Part shown: piece by piece, positions 10,492-19,560 of the stretch
How positions within the stretch are numbered: position 1 is the first letter of the stretch
How the letters are laid out: each line of letters begins with the position of its first letter
Source: Geminocystis sp. M7585_C2015_104
GTDB lineage: Bacteria > Cyanobacteriota > Cyanobacteriia > Cyanobacteriales > Cyanobacteriaceae
Direction: 5' to 3'
Assembly (NCBI GenBank): GCA_015295805.1
Contig: DVEF01000075.1
Coordinates: forward strand, 1-42,934
Length of the DNA: 42,934 nucleotides
Position numbers and translations under genes: made by a program
The notes under the pieces: model-generated
The model's input: only the letters and a program-made list of their open reading frames with translations
What the model was told of the DNA's origin: nothing
The model's database searches: none

Positions 10492-11469
10492 TTAGTTCAT
10501 GTTGTCCAAACGTATGCGCGGGTCTACAAAAGTTAAAAGAATGTCTGCCATTAGGTTTCCCAAGATCAACATAGTGGCCCCCATCATCAAACTTGCCATT
10601 ACCAGATACTTGTCTTGTGCTTGTAAAGCCTGTAGTGTCAGTTTACCTAAACCTGGCCAGTTGAAGAAGTATTCAGCAATAAACGAGCCACTCAATAGAC
10701 TAGCAAATTCAAACCCCAAAAGGGTTATCAAGGGATTGATGGCATTGCGCAAGGCATGGACATAAATCACCCGGTTTTCTGGCAATCCTTTAGCTCTTGC
10801 AGTTCTTATGTATTCTTGTCTCAGTACATCTAGCATTTGTCCCCTAGTAATTCTCTGTAAGCCAGCAAAACCAGTGATGGTGAGGGCAATGGTAGGCATA
10901 ATCATATGCCAGGCGATGTCCATAATTTTCCCCCAAGTGGACATCTCACTGTGATTGATGCTAGTCATGCCGCCCACTGGCAGAAGGGGGGAGAGATTTT
11001 GGGCCACAATAAGCAATAGCAGGGCAGTGATAAAGCTGGGAAACCCCTGTCCGATGTAGCTAATCACCCTCAAAACCTTGTCAAGAAGGCTATTTTGTTG
11101 AACTGCCCCTATAATCCCAAGAGGTATAGCTATAGCCCAGGTTAGAATCAAAGAAGAAATAGCCAGCAATAAGGTAGCAGGTATTCTCTCCAAAATCAAA
11201 CTAGAAACAGGGCGAAAGTACACAAAACTCTGGCCAAAATCAAACCTTGTTACTATCTGTTTCAACCATAGCCAGTATTGTTCAATAGCCGGTTTATCCA
11301 AGCCAAAGCGTATTCTTAACTCCTCAATAGTCTCGGGGGAAACAGTAGGGTTTTGACGCAAATTATCCAGATAATCCCCCGGGGTAAGCTGACTTACGGT
11401 AAAACATAGCACTGAGGCTAACCAAAGTGTTAATATCCCCTGTAGGATGCGCTTAAAAATATACCACAT
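10492..11469 (-). CDS. OppB/DppB-type ABC transporter permease
   Basis: A 325-aa inner-membrane permease. The start MWYIFKRILQGILTLWLASV, the periplasmic region with LTPGD and IEELRIRFGLDKP, and the EAA loop (RQEYIRTARAKGLPENRVI...HALRNAINP) are characteristic of the DppB/OppB family, which import peptides, nickel or related small molecules together with a DppC permease, binding protein and ATPases. None of those partners is adjacent. It is the first gene of a minus-strand run with hlyD-type, queC and ABC ATPase genes, with 61 bp to the divergent hypothetical gene, which is where a promoter would lie. Confidence 0.92.
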   Translation of the reverse strand: MWYIFKRILQGILTLWLASVLCFTVSQLTPGDYLDNLRQNPTVSPETIEELRIRFGLDKPAIEQYWLWLKQIVTRFDFGQSFVYFRPVSSLILERIPATLLLAISSLILTWAIAIPLGIIGAVQQNSLLDKVLRVISYIGQGFPSFITALLLLIVAQNLSPLLPVGGMTSINHSEMSTWGKIMDIAWHMIMPTIALTITGFAGLQRITRGQMLDVLRQEYIRTARAKGLPENRVIYVHALRNAINPLITLLGFEFASLLSGSFIAEYFFNWPGLGKLTLQALQAQDKYLVMASLMMGATMLILGNLMADILLTFVDPRIRLDNMN

Positions 11470-11530
11470 ATCCAGTTATTTTTTGTCTACAATATTCTCT
11501 GAACAAGCCCCGTAATCTTTGTGTTACCTT

Positions 11531-12100
11531 ATGGAACTATTAAAGACAATCCACTGGGAAAAGTTGGCAGAGATAAAAGAATTGAAAAATCATTTCTCTC
11601 ATGATTTTGATTCCTTTCAGAATTTGATTGTAGATTATATCACCATCTGGTCAAATTTAGACAAAGAAAACTTAGATAAACTAGCAATATTAAGGGCCCT
11701 GGAGGTTACTAACGGCTGTACCCAATGGGCTTATAGGCGGGGGGATAAGGATTGTTTGCCCATAGAAAAAACCAGAAAATGCATGAGCGTTTCCATGTCT
11801 TCCATCAAGAATAAAAGAATATATTTGAAGAGTGAAACCATTACTTTTCCCCCGGAAATTGCTAGGCTGATAGATGAGGGAAGAAGTTTATATATTCAGG
11901 CGTTTAAGAACAACTTGCCAGAAAAAGAAAGAGAATTCTACGCCCTTTCCACGGCACAGTTTTTGGTGTATGGAAGAGAGAGGATGAATAGGGCCTTTGA
12001 CATAATCCAAGAGAATTTTGGGGATGTCTTCACGGAGTTTTTTATAAACAAAGGGAGGAGATATGTGCAACCCTATCTGGAGGCCATTGGCGAGTTATAA
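11531..12100 (+). CDS. Hypothetical protein, 189 aa, family not recognised
   Basis: I do not recognise this protein. The start is taken at ATG 11531; a TTG at 11519 would add four residues and neither has a visible ribosome site. It is soluble and helical, with no membrane segment or signal peptide. Notable features are a Cys/Trp patch (VTNGCTQWAYRRGDKDC, about residues 60-77), another Cys in TRKCMSVSMSS, and a C-terminal Arg/Tyr-rich segment (YGRERMNRAF and KGRRYVQPYLEAIGEL). Gene-like features are steady length, ordinary codon use and tight placement: 61 bp from the divergent permease and 63 bp before aspS, with which it could be co-transcribed. Confidence 0.7.
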   Translation: MELLKTIHWEKLAEIKELKNHFSHDFDSFQNLIVDYITIWSNLDKENLDKLAILRALEVTNGCTQWAYRRGDKDCLPIEKTRKCMSVSMSSIKNKRIYLKSETITFPPEIARLIDEGRSLYIQAFKNNLPEKEREFYALSTAQFLVYGRERMNRAFDIIQENFGDVFTEFFINKGRRYVQPYLEAIGEL

Positions 12101-12163
12101 TAGGGGGTTTGTACAGTTTTTCCGGAGATAGGCAAGTTGTCCAGGGAGACAATTAACTACATT

Positions 12164-13951
12164 ATGCGTACGAATTATTGTGGCGAATTGGGTTTGGCAC
12201 ACCTTGATAAGATTGTAACCCTATATGGCTGGGTTGATCGCCGTAGAGACCATGGGGGTGTTATCTTTATCGATTTACGAGATAAAACCGGTATAGTGCA
12301 AATAGTAAGCGATCCGCAGCGTACTCCTATTTCATACAAGTGTGCTGAAAGGCTGAGGAGTGAATATGTGGTAAGGGTGACAGGGAGGGTGTGTAAAAGG
12401 CCAACAGAATCAATAAATCCGAAGCTAGCAACGGGGGAAATAGAGGTATATGCTACGGAAATTGAAGTGTTAAACGAGGTGAGGAAACAGTTACCCTTTG
12501 CCATTTCCAGTGTAGACGAGGAGAATGTGAGAGAAGAGTTACGGCTAAAATACCGCTATCTTGACTTGCGACGGGAAAGAATGAGTCGTAACCTCCAACT
12601 GCGACATCAGGTAGTCAAGGCTATCCGTCGGTTTCTGGAAGATGAACACAATTTTATAGAAGTGGAAACCCCCATCCTAACAAAATCTACACCAGAAGGA
12701 GCTCGGGATTACCTAGTGCCCTCCAGGGTGAATGAGGGACTATGGTATGCCCTTCCCCAGTCGCCCCAGTTATTCAAACAACTACTAATGGTAGCAGGGT
12801 GTGACCGTTACTATCAGATTGCCCGTTGTTTCCGGGATGAAGATTTACGGGCAGATAGACAACCGGAATTCACCCAGTTAGACATGGAAATGAGTTTCAT
12901 GAGTCTAGATGAAATTTTAGAACTCAATGAGGCATTAATTTGTCACATTTTCAAGACAGTAAAGGATATTGACTTGCCTCGTCCTTTTCCCCGTCTAACC
13001 TATGCCGAAGCCATGAGTCGTTATGGGAGCGACCGTCCTGACACCCGTTTTGGTCTAGAATTAGTAGACGTATCAGAAATAGTAAAAGACTGTGGCTTCA
13101 AAGTATTTGCCGATGCCGTTAAGCAGGGGGGCATAGTAAAAGTCCTACCCATACCCCAGGGAGAGAAAATCGCCAACGTCAGAATCAAACCCGGCGGAGA
13201 TTTATTCAAAGAGGCAACTATTGCAGGGGCAAGAGGAATCGCCTATATTCGTGTTAGAGAGGGTGGGGAAATAGACACCATTGGCGCCATCAAGGACAAC
13301 CTTTCCCCTTCCCAGAAACAGGCATTATTAGAGAAAACCGGGGCAGAGGCAGGATACCTATTACTGTTTGCTGCTGGCAGTTTTGATATTGTCAACAAGA
13401 CTCTAGATAGACTACGCATGGCCATTGGTAGGGAATTGGGGTTGATAGACGAAAACAAAATCAACCTGGTATGGATAACAGACTTCCCCATGTTTGAATG
13501 GAATGAGGAAGAAAAACGACTAGAGGCATTACACCACCCCTTCACCGCGCCACACCCGGACGACATAGACGATTTACCCAATGCCAGAGCCTTAGCCTAC
13601 GATTTAGTATTAAATGGGGTGGAAATTGGCGGTGGCAGTCTCAGAATTCATCAGAAGGAGATACAAGAAAAGGTATTCACCACCATAGGCTTATCTTCAG
13701 AAGAAGCCAGAAGCAAATTCGGCTTTTTGCTAGAGGCGTTTGAATATGGTGCACCACCTCATGGCGGTATTGCCTACGGATTAGATCGTCTAGTGATGCT
13801 GATGGCAGGAGAAAATTCCATAAGGGATGTAATAGCCTTCCCCAAAACCCAACAAGCCTGCTGTCTACTCACCGGTGCACCCAGTGAGGTAGAAGAAAAA
13901 CAACTTCAGGAATTACATATCGTCTCTACCGTTCAACCTAAGCAAGAATAG
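12164..13951 (+). CDS. aspS: Aspartyl-tRNA synthetase
   Basis: Charges tRNA-Asp (and, in organisms lacking AsnRS, tRNA-Asn) with aspartate. The start at ATG 12164 gives [18 protein letters not shown], the standard AspRS beginning, and 595 aa, the usual bacterial length including the GAD insertion domain; an upstream in-frame TTG at 12137 only adds non-conserved residues. Visible parts are the OB-fold anticodon domain ([19 protein letters not shown]), motif 2 ([18 protein letters not shown]) and motif 3 ([13 protein letters not shown]). A GC-rich hairpin without a clear T run follows the stop. Confidence 0.97.
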   Translation: MRTNYCGELGLAHLDKIVTLYGWVDRRRDHGGVIFIDLRDKTGIVQIVSDPQRTPISYKCAERLRSEYVVRVTGRVCKRPTESINPKLATGEIEVYATEIEVLNEVRKQLPFAISSVDEENVREELRLKYRYLDLRRERMSRNLQLRHQVVKAIRRFLEDEHNFIEVETPILTKSTPEGARDYLVPSRVNEGLWYALPQSPQLFKQLLMVAGCDRYYQIARCFRDEDLRADRQPEFTQLDMEMSFMSLDEILELNEALICHIFKTVKDIDLPRPFPRLTYAEAMSRYGSDRPDTRFGLELVDVSEIVKDCGFKVFADAVKQGGIVKVLPIPQGEKIANVRIKPGGDLFKEATIAGARGIAYIRVREGGEIDTIGAIKDNLSPSQKQALLEKTGAEAGYLLLFAAGSFDIVNKTLDRLRMAIGRELGLIDENKINLVWITDFPMFEWNEEEKRLEALHHPFTAPHPDDIDDLPNARALAYDLVLNGVEIGGGSLRIHQKEIQEKVFTTIGLSSEEARSKFGFLLEAFEYGAPPHGGIAYGLDRLVMLMAGENSIRDVIAFPKTQQACCLLTGAPSEVEEKQLQELHIVSTVQPKQE

Positions 13952-13961
13952 ATGTAAACAG

Positions 13962-13985
13962 GGGTGGGTCACCTTTTCCCCACCC
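13962..13985 (+). terminator. Hairpin after aspS (weak terminator candidate)
   Basis: GGGTGGG at 13962-13968 can pair with CCCACCC at 13979-13985 around a 10-base loop, 10 bp after the aspS stop. No T run follows, so intrinsic termination is uncertain. Confidence 0.35.
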
Positions 13986-14747
13986 GCCCACAGTTCCTGT
14001 CATGCCACTCGTTATGCCATCATATGTCCCCCTAGCGGCGTTCCCGATAGTTTCCTGCCCTAATAGTGCCACATCCCATTCTCTAGCAGTGCAGTTATAG
14101 TTATTTTTTCTTCCCCCCAGCCTAGTTTCCAACCCATAAACACCCCTAAAATCCTACTGAGGCACCCCCAAAATGTTTCAGTAGAATAAGGATTATTACA
14201 TTATCTTCATAATCTTCCCCAAAAATCCCCCCGGGGGGCATCTGAAAACCTATTTTTTCTGCTACCATGGGACAAAATTGCCTTTTCCCTGTCCAAATTT
14301 TGTATTAAACCTTGATACATATGTAGCTAGAAAGCTTTTCTTTATTTCTAAAAATTAAGAAATATTACGGTTTTTTCAAATAGTCCTGGAGATGCCCCCA
14401 AGACTCCCTTTATAGTGCTATCGTGGACTAGAATGGCCCCCCTGGTGGTCCAATTTATCGGAACCGGGTGGGGTTTCTTATTTTTGACTTTTTTTATGAG
14501 GTGCTCTTCTTCCTAGTCCATACTGCCTCAACAAAACGTCTATTCCATGCCCCAAACCCCAATAGGGCTTCTGAGGGTGCTGACTGTCCCGGGATTGGAG
14601 ACATTACAAAGAGGCATTCCCCCAGTGATGTCTTATTATGTCCGTTGGCACTCCCGAGTGGGGGAACAAAATGCCCCCCTTTGGTGGGGACAACGTCAGA
14701 CAGCTAAAACTCTTAAGATAAAAAATGAGATGAGGGAGAAAAAAATA
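13986..14747. other. Gene-free stretch between aspS and the tRNA region
   Basis: About 760 bp in which I find no credible protein gene. It is marked by many C or G homopolymer runs, including a perfect C6G6 palindrome at 14227-14238 and several CCCCC/GGGGG pairs, alternating with AT-rich sequence. Short open frames on both strands have no ribosome site or recognisable product. A 5' untranslated region, small RNA or decayed gene cannot be excluded. Confidence 0.5.
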
Positions 14748-14816
14748 GCGGGAGGCGAGTCGAACCCCCAACCCTTTAATAGACTCGGAAGACACCCCAC
14801 TGCCACACGGGGGAGC
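14748..14816 (-). pseudogene. tRNA-like remnant (possibly tRNA-Gly derived)
   Basis: On the minus strand the segment ends in CTCCCGC (complement of 14748-14754), an acceptor-like sequence common in tRNA-Gly, preceded by a T-loop-like GGGGGTTCGACTC. Further 5' is GTGGCAGTGGGGTGTCTTCC, resembling a tRNA D-arm running into a TCC anticodon region. However, the T stem has a mismatch or is short, and no matching 5' acceptor GCGGGAG is present, so a complete cloverleaf cannot be drawn. Best read as a decayed tRNA gene 51 bp downstream of tRNA-Arg. Confidence 0.35.
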
Positions 14817-14866
14817 ATGGGGAACACCCGACAAACCCTCCCTTGTATTTACCGGGTTGCCTGCCA

Positions 14867-14940
14867 CGGGCACGGAGGGACTCGAACCCCCGACCTGCTG
14901 ATCCGTAGTCAGCCGCTCTAATCCACTAAGCTACGCGCCC
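14867..14940 (-). tRNA. tRNA-Arg(ACG)
   Basis: A complete 74-nt cloverleaf on the minus strand: acceptor GGGCGCG pairs with CGTGCCC (one G-T), a D-arm GCTT...GAGC, anticodon stem GCTGA/TCAGC with loop CTACGGA giving anticodon ACG, a 5-nt variable region, and a T-arm with TTCGAGT. The discriminator is G and CCA is not encoded. The ACG anticodon is normally edited to ICG and reads CGU, CGC and CGA. A good sigma-70 promoter lies just upstream. Confidence 0.95.
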
Positions 14941-14971
14941 TTATAATAGCCCCTATCGGCGACACCTACTC

Positions 14972-15000
14972 ATTGTATCATATTAAGGGGACGATTGCAA
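14972..15000 (-). promoter_or_regulatory. Promoter of tRNA-Arg(ACG)
   Basis: On the minus strand, TTGCAA (14995-15000) and TACAAT (14972-14977) are separated by exactly 17 bp, a near-consensus vegetative sigma promoter. The expected start is about 25 bp before the tRNA 5' end at 14940. Confidence 0.7.
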
Positions 15001-15006
15001 GGGGGT

Positions 15007-15441
15007 TCAGAGAAAATTGAGCATATGTCCCAGGGTGTACATGGTTATTAGCCAGGGAAAAATCCAGAAGAGAGATTCCCGAAGTCTGGAGACGATTCTT
15101 TCTTTCCAGTTGGGGGAATCAGGGTGGAACAGGTGGCGGTATCCCCCATAGAGGATGAAAGTGAAAACCCACCCCAACAATTTGGCAACCCAGTCGTATT
15201 CTGGGGGGTAGAGTAGTACCGAAACTCAAAGTAGTTGTAAGATTACCCCTAAACAGAAGAAGGTAGCCAGGGGCAGATTTAGAAGCATGGGTATGAATAT
15301 AAATTCTGCCCTAATTGCCATGCTGGTGTGATAAACTATGACCCAGAAAATAAACCACAGGACAATCCTTATTATTTCGGGCCTATTTATATTTCTCTTG
15401 GGGGTTATTTTTGACTTGATTATACTCAATTTTCCACTCAT
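15007..15441 (-). pseudogene. Small membrane protein gene interrupted by an in-frame TGA
   Basis: From ATG 15441, preceded by AAGGA, 71 codons encode a Lys-rich N-terminus and hydrophobic segments (IIRIVLWFIFWVIVYH, LPLATFFCLGVILQLL). A TGA follows at 15226-15228, and then the same frame stays open for 72 codons: VSVLLYPPEYDWVAKLL, a further hydrophobic stretch, and a C-terminus ending LITMYTLGHMLNFL before a true stop at 15007. The join is smooth, so a Trp codon (TGG) mutated to TGA, or a sequencing error, is the simplest explanation. The start overlaps the last 59 bp of the upstream glycosyltransferase gene, implying translational coupling. I do not recognise the family. Confidence 0.6.
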
Positions 15442-17089
15442 TTTCCTTGTATTGATTTTGGGGTTCCAATAAGATAAAATTACCTCCAATCTTTTCAAGG
15501 CATGCTCCATTATCACAGGAGTTTCGGTAGACAGTGGGGTGTGAGTGCCGCAAACTATCTAGACTATCTCTTGGGATGAGCAGATAACTGTCTTGGGCTA
15601 GTTTCTCAATTTCCTCCCATTTAAAGGTGGGCACTAGCCTTTGGCTATAAAAATTAAGACTGGGCCTTTCATATTCAAAATTGATGTAAACTGGCTTGTT
15701 TTCTGGAACATTTTCTCTTATTAATTCTGCTACCGGTTTAACCGCAAAAGCCTCGTTTAATTCCCATAGCCAATAGGGAGATGACACAAAGACTGCTAGG
15801 GAAATAAACATGCCCCAAAATAAAACAACTATAAATTGTTCATCCCTACGCTGTAGGAAAATGGCCACGGCAAGGAAGGTTATTGACAATAGAATCAGAT
15901 TGGCCAAAATATGTTCCGCTTCCGGCTGGGTTAAGATAAAATAGGCCATTCCCCCCATTGTTGCCAAGGTTAGGGTGAAGAAAAACCCACTCCATAGGGG
16001 GGGATAGGGTTGGGAAGAGGGAAGATTTTTAGTTTCTGCCAATGCTACCGCCGTTGTTATTGCTAAAAATGGATAGATGGGAAGAATATACCATGGAAGT
16101 TTAGTCTGCATTAGGGAAATAGCAATCAAAAAGGGAATAACAGTTGCGATAATAAGTCTTCCCCAACTCCAGTTACGATGTAACCAGGCCTGTCTTATGC
16201 CCCAAAAGGAAAGGAAAAGCCAGGGATGATAATATTTTGCCAGTTCTAACAAATAATACCAGACTGCCCCACTGTTTCCCTCCACCACCTGAAAAATCCT
16301 ATTAAGGGATTGATGTTGAATGGCAGTTTTTAGATACTGTTCCCCATAATATAAATATTGGGCACTATACCAGGCGACAGAGGGGAGAATGCCAAGAATC
16401 ACCCCACCCCAGAAGTAAAATGAAGTCACTAGTCTAGGAGTATCCCACAGGATAAACACCAATCCTATTACCCCCAATAAGACGGCCATCATCCACCCCT
16501 TAGTCAAACAAAGAAGAGTTAGACTAATACCCACCCCGTAACTGTATCGCAAATCCCGTCTCGTTTTTAACAAGCAGAGGAAAAATAGTATTTCAAAACA
16601 TAATACTGCCCCATCCAGCATCGCCAAACGCCCATGTCTTACCACAGGTAGGGTAGTAAGATAGACTAGGGCGGAAAAAAGGGCATAATAACGGGGTATA
16701 AATAATTCCCTCACCATTAGGTAGAGGAGGGGCACTGACAGTGCCGTCAAGGAGGCGCCCACAATGCGGCTAGAAAATTCATTTACCCCCAAAAAGCTAT
16801 AGGCTATAGCCGTCAGGGTGTGAATTAGAGGCGGTTTATTCAAATAGGGTTTCCGCCAAAGGGTAGGAAATAACCATTGCCAGTGGGAAAAGGAAGACTC
16901 GTATATTTCCCTCGCTACTTGCGCGAATGTACTTTCATCCCAGTCTCTCAGTGGTAAACTGCCTAAATTATGGCAGAACAAAACTAGTGCTGCCAACAAC
17001 AGGAGGAAAACATAAAGGCATTCCCACCAGTATTCTCTGGATTTCAGCCGGTAATAGGGGATTTCCCAGGCAAATATCTGACGGCTCAT
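15383..17089 (-). CDS. GT39 (PMT/ArnT-like) membrane glycosyltransferase
   Basis: A 568-aa polytopic protein with roughly ten or more membrane spans. After the first span it has LPLRDWDESTFAQVAREIYES, the loop with the catalytic acidic pair of GT-C dolichyl/undecaprenyl-phosphate-sugar glycosyltransferases (PF13231-type), then KPYLNKPPLIHTLTA and a later RLAMLDGAVLCFEILFFL, all typical. It would transfer a sugar from a lipid carrier to lipid A, protein or another acceptor in the cell envelope; the acceptor cannot be told. The C-terminal soluble part faces the periplasm. A short membrane gene overlaps its 3' end. Confidence 0.88.
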   Translation of the reverse strand: MSRQIFAWEIPYYRLKSREYWWECLYVFLLLLAALVLFCHNLGSLPLRDWDESTFAQVAREIYESSFSHWQWLFPTLWRKPYLNKPPLIHTLTAIAYSFLGVNEFSSRIVGASLTALSVPLLYLMVRELFIPRYYALFSALVYLTTLPVVRHGRLAMLDGAVLCFEILFFLCLLKTRRDLRYSYGVGISLTLLCLTKGWMMAVLLGVIGLVFILWDTPRLVTSFYFWGGVILGILPSVAWYSAQYLYYGEQYLKTAIQHQSLNRIFQVVEGNSGAVWYYLLELAKYYHPWLFLSFWGIRQAWLHRNWSWGRLIIATVIPFLIAISLMQTKLPWYILPIYPFLAITTAVALAETKNLPSSQPYPPLWSGFFFTLTLATMGGMAYFILTQPEAEHILANLILLSITFLAVAIFLQRRDEQFIVVLFWGMFISLAVFVSSPYWLWELNEAFAVKPVAELIRENVPENKPVYINFEYERPSLNFYSQRLVPTFKWEEIEKLAQDSYLLIPRDSLDSLRHSHPTVYRNSCDNGACLEKIGGNFILLEPQNQYKENEWKIEYNQVKNNPQEKYK

Positions 17090-17298
17090 AATTGGTTAGC
17101 AGGGGGTATTACGGGGCAGAATTTGTCCTACTCTAGTCTACAGGTATTTTAATGAACCACTAATATAACAAGTAACAAGTCAGTCATCCCAGCGAAATTC
17201 CTCTTGTCCTATAGTCTTTATCATACCTTGCAAGCCGGGGAGCAGAGTAGTTTTTTTCCGGTGACAAAGGGGATATTGCTAATCCGGGGGATTAAATT

Positions 17299-18147
17299 CT
17301 AACACTCCTGTTGGTCTAAATGAATGGCACGGGCGGAAGGGGATACAATGGTAGATGCCCCCCCTAGGGCTTTTTTGATAGCAATAATAGCCCTGGTTTG
17401 CACTCTTCTGACGGTTTTTTGTTGTGGTGGTGTCCAGTATCTTACCACAAGTCGGACCGCACTGTCGCCAAAACCCACTACATCCACCTCTGGCGGCGGA
17501 TTGTCTACCACTCCTTCAACACTCTTGACTACCCTCAGAAGTAACTGTTGTATTTCTTCCAGCTCAGTGTTATAATCCAACCCCAATTCTATGTCTGTGC
17601 GACGGTAATCAAAACCAGTCCTTACTAAAACCGAATTGGTAAAAAGAGTGGCATTGGGAATGAGAATTTTTTCCCCTTGATATGTGCGAATAGTTGTGGT
17701 TCTAATGTCAATATGCTCCACCAATCCCTGGTAACCCTCAACGGCAATTTCATCTCCTATAGAAAATGGTTCTTGTGATAATATTAATATCCCGGCGAAG
17801 AAGTTTTTTAAAATATCTTGAAAGGCAAATCCAACTACTACTGAGCCTATTCCCAGTGTACTGAAAAAATAACCCACCGTAAAGCTTGGAAAAACGACAA
17901 CTAATGCCAGAATAAACCCCAATACCCAAACCGCTACACTTGCCGTTTTCCTGAATAAAATCTGCAAGGATGGGCTTTTAACTGTCCTATCTGCTATTCT
18001 CTGGACTAAAGTCTCTATCCAATCTGCCAGGTATCTTGTCAACAACAGGATTACTAAACCAGACAGCAAACTGGGAAGATAGCCTAGGATTGTTATTATT
18101 ATTTTATCAAATGCAGCCAGTATATTCTGGGCTATTTTGCTGAACAT
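17299..18147 (-). CDS. Small-conductance mechanosensitive channel (MscS family)
   Basis: A 282-aa channel that opens under membrane tension to release solutes at osmotic downshock. It has three N-terminal membrane segments; the pore helix is the Gly/Ala-rich stretch around TLGIGSVVVGFAFQDILKN, followed by the conserved beta-domain start PFSIGDEIAVEGYQGLVEHID and NATLFTNSV. Length matches the E. coli MscS (286 aa). It lies 6 bp after hemW on the same strand, suggesting an operon, although the functions are unrelated. About 209 bp without features separates it from the glycosyltransferase gene. Confidence 0.94.
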   Translation of the reverse strand: MFSKIAQNILAAFDKIIITILGYLPSLLSGLVILLLTRYLADWIETLVQRIADRTVKSPSLQILFRKTASVAVWVLGFILALVVVFPSFTVGYFFSTLGIGSVVVGFAFQDILKNFFAGILILSQEPFSIGDEIAVEGYQGLVEHIDIRTTTIRTYQGEKILIPNATLFTNSVLVRTGFDYRRTDIELGLDYNTELEEIQQLLLRVVKSVEGVVDNPPPEVDVVGFGDSAVRLVVRYWTPPQQKTVRRVQTRAIIAIKKALGGASTIVSPSARAIHLDQQEC

Positions 18148-18153
18148 ATACCC

Positions 18154-19338
18154 TTACCTTTCATCCAAAAATTCAGCAAATATTCTGGATAAAATAGTGT
18201 TGGAATACAAAAAACCAAGAGGAGAAGCCAGCCTGATTATGCCTTCTTTTTCGTCTAAGATGACCAGTTTTTCTAGAGCGAAATCCCGGAGGGATGAGAT
18301 AAGTTTTTTTACAAAATTTTGGCCGTATTCAGCTTCTAATCCGGCTAAATTTACCCCCTTTTTCAGTCTTAATCCCAACATCAAAGTTTCCAAAAACCTG
18401 TCAGTCTCGGAAACGGGAGGAATTTCTAGAATGCCTCCTTTCCTCTCATAGTCTACCACCCAAGCATAATACTGTTGACGGGTGCGAGGACGGGTAAATC
18501 GGATATTATCAGTATAACTAGCAGCCCCCATGCCAAAACCATAATAGGGTTGATTCAACCAATAAACCTGATTGTGTCGACATTCATAGCCTGGTTTAGC
18601 ATAATTAGAAATCTCATAGTGATGATACCCTGCTGCTTCTAACGTAGCTACCGCCATACAATACATCTCTGCCGTGTTTTCTTCTGTAGGCAGTGGTTTT
18701 TTCCCCGCCTGGTATTTTTTTCCAAATACTGTTGTAGGTTCTAGTACTAAATCGTAACAAGATATGTGTTTGGGCTGTAATTCAACAGCCTTTGCCAGAG
18801 ACTGTTGCCAATCGTCGAGGGTTTGGTAAGGCAAGCCGGAAATCAAATCCAAACCCCAGTTGTCAAAATCAGCCTGATAAATATCATCTATTGCCTGTTG
18901 AATGTCTTTTAGGCGGTGGCTTCTGCCGATACTCTGTAATAAATTGTCTTGAAATGCCTGTATCCCCAAGGTAATCCTATTTACTCCTAGGGATTTATAT
19001 TTTTTCAGCTTATTTAAATCGAAGGTAGCTGGATCTATTTCTATAGAAACTTCCGCATCTTTACTAATTCCAAGATGTTGCGACAGTGCGTCTAATACTT
19101 TGGCCAAACCCTCCAAGTAAAGCAATGAAGGTGTACCTCCCCCGAAGAATACTGTGGCTAGAGAAGATGTCTTTTTAGGAGTAGCCCTAATTTCTCGGCA
19201 CAGAAAATCAACATACTCTTCCTGAAGAGATATATAAACATTTGCCCCATTTTCTCCCAAAACAGTAATGGGGAAGTCACAATAAAAACAACGACGACGA
19301 CAAAAGGGAATGTGAATATAGGCTGCATTTATAATCAT
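18154..19338 (-). CDS. hemW: Radical SAM heme chaperone HemW (HemN-like)
   Basis: The 394-aa protein has the radical-SAM cluster C13-x3-C17-x2-C20 followed directly by D and F (CFYCDF), and the SAM-binding GGGTPS in VFFGGGTPSLL. Lack of the additional Cys after the third cysteine separates HemW, a heme-binding chaperone, from true oxygen-independent coproporphyrinogen III oxidase HemN (CxxxCxxCxC). The aerobic enzyme HemF is present elsewhere in the window, so a HemN role is not needed. It is divergent from ccmK3. Confidence 0.9.
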   Translation of the reverse strand: MIINAAYIHIPFCRRRCFYCDFPITVLGENGANVYISLQEEYVDFLCREIRATPKKTSSLATVFFGGGTPSLLYLEGLAKVLDALSQHLGISKDAEVSIEIDPATFDLNKLKKYKSLGVNRITLGIQAFQDNLLQSIGRSHRLKDIQQAIDDIYQADFDNWGLDLISGLPYQTLDDWQQSLAKAVELQPKHISCYDLVLEPTTVFGKKYQAGKKPLPTEENTAEMYCMAVATLEAAGYHHYEISNYAKPGYECRHNQVYWLNQPYYGFGMGAASYTDNIRFTRPRTRQQYYAWVVDYERKGGILEIPPVSETDRFLETLMLGLRLKKGVNLAGLEAEYGQNFVKKLISSLRDFALEKLVILDEKEGIIRLASPLGFLYSNTILSRIFAEFLDER

Positions 19339-19560
19339 ATATCAATCCAAAATGTTAAGGTTAGTTATAGGGAAAAAAGGAAACTATGAACACAAAAATA
19401 GTAACTCTCCTTCTTTGGCGGGGTAAAACGGAAAAAATGTGGCCAAGTATGGGAAAATAATAAACCCTTATTGATGAGTTAAAGACTAGTATTCCCTGAA
19501 AGCAGTCAAAAAATGATAATATAGCTGATATGCTAAGGGGAAGACAGAAAGAGACAATCG

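Noticed and set aside
14547-14921. A 124-aa open frame ending GGTRTPDLLIRSQPL
   Set aside because: Its C-terminal part is a translation across the antisense of tRNA-Arg and the tRNA-like remnant, a common false protein.
18154-19338. Annotation as oxygen-independent coproporphyrinogen III oxidase HemN
   Set aside because: The cluster motif is C-x3-C-x2-C followed by Asp-Phe, without the additional Cys of true HemN, so HemW fits better.
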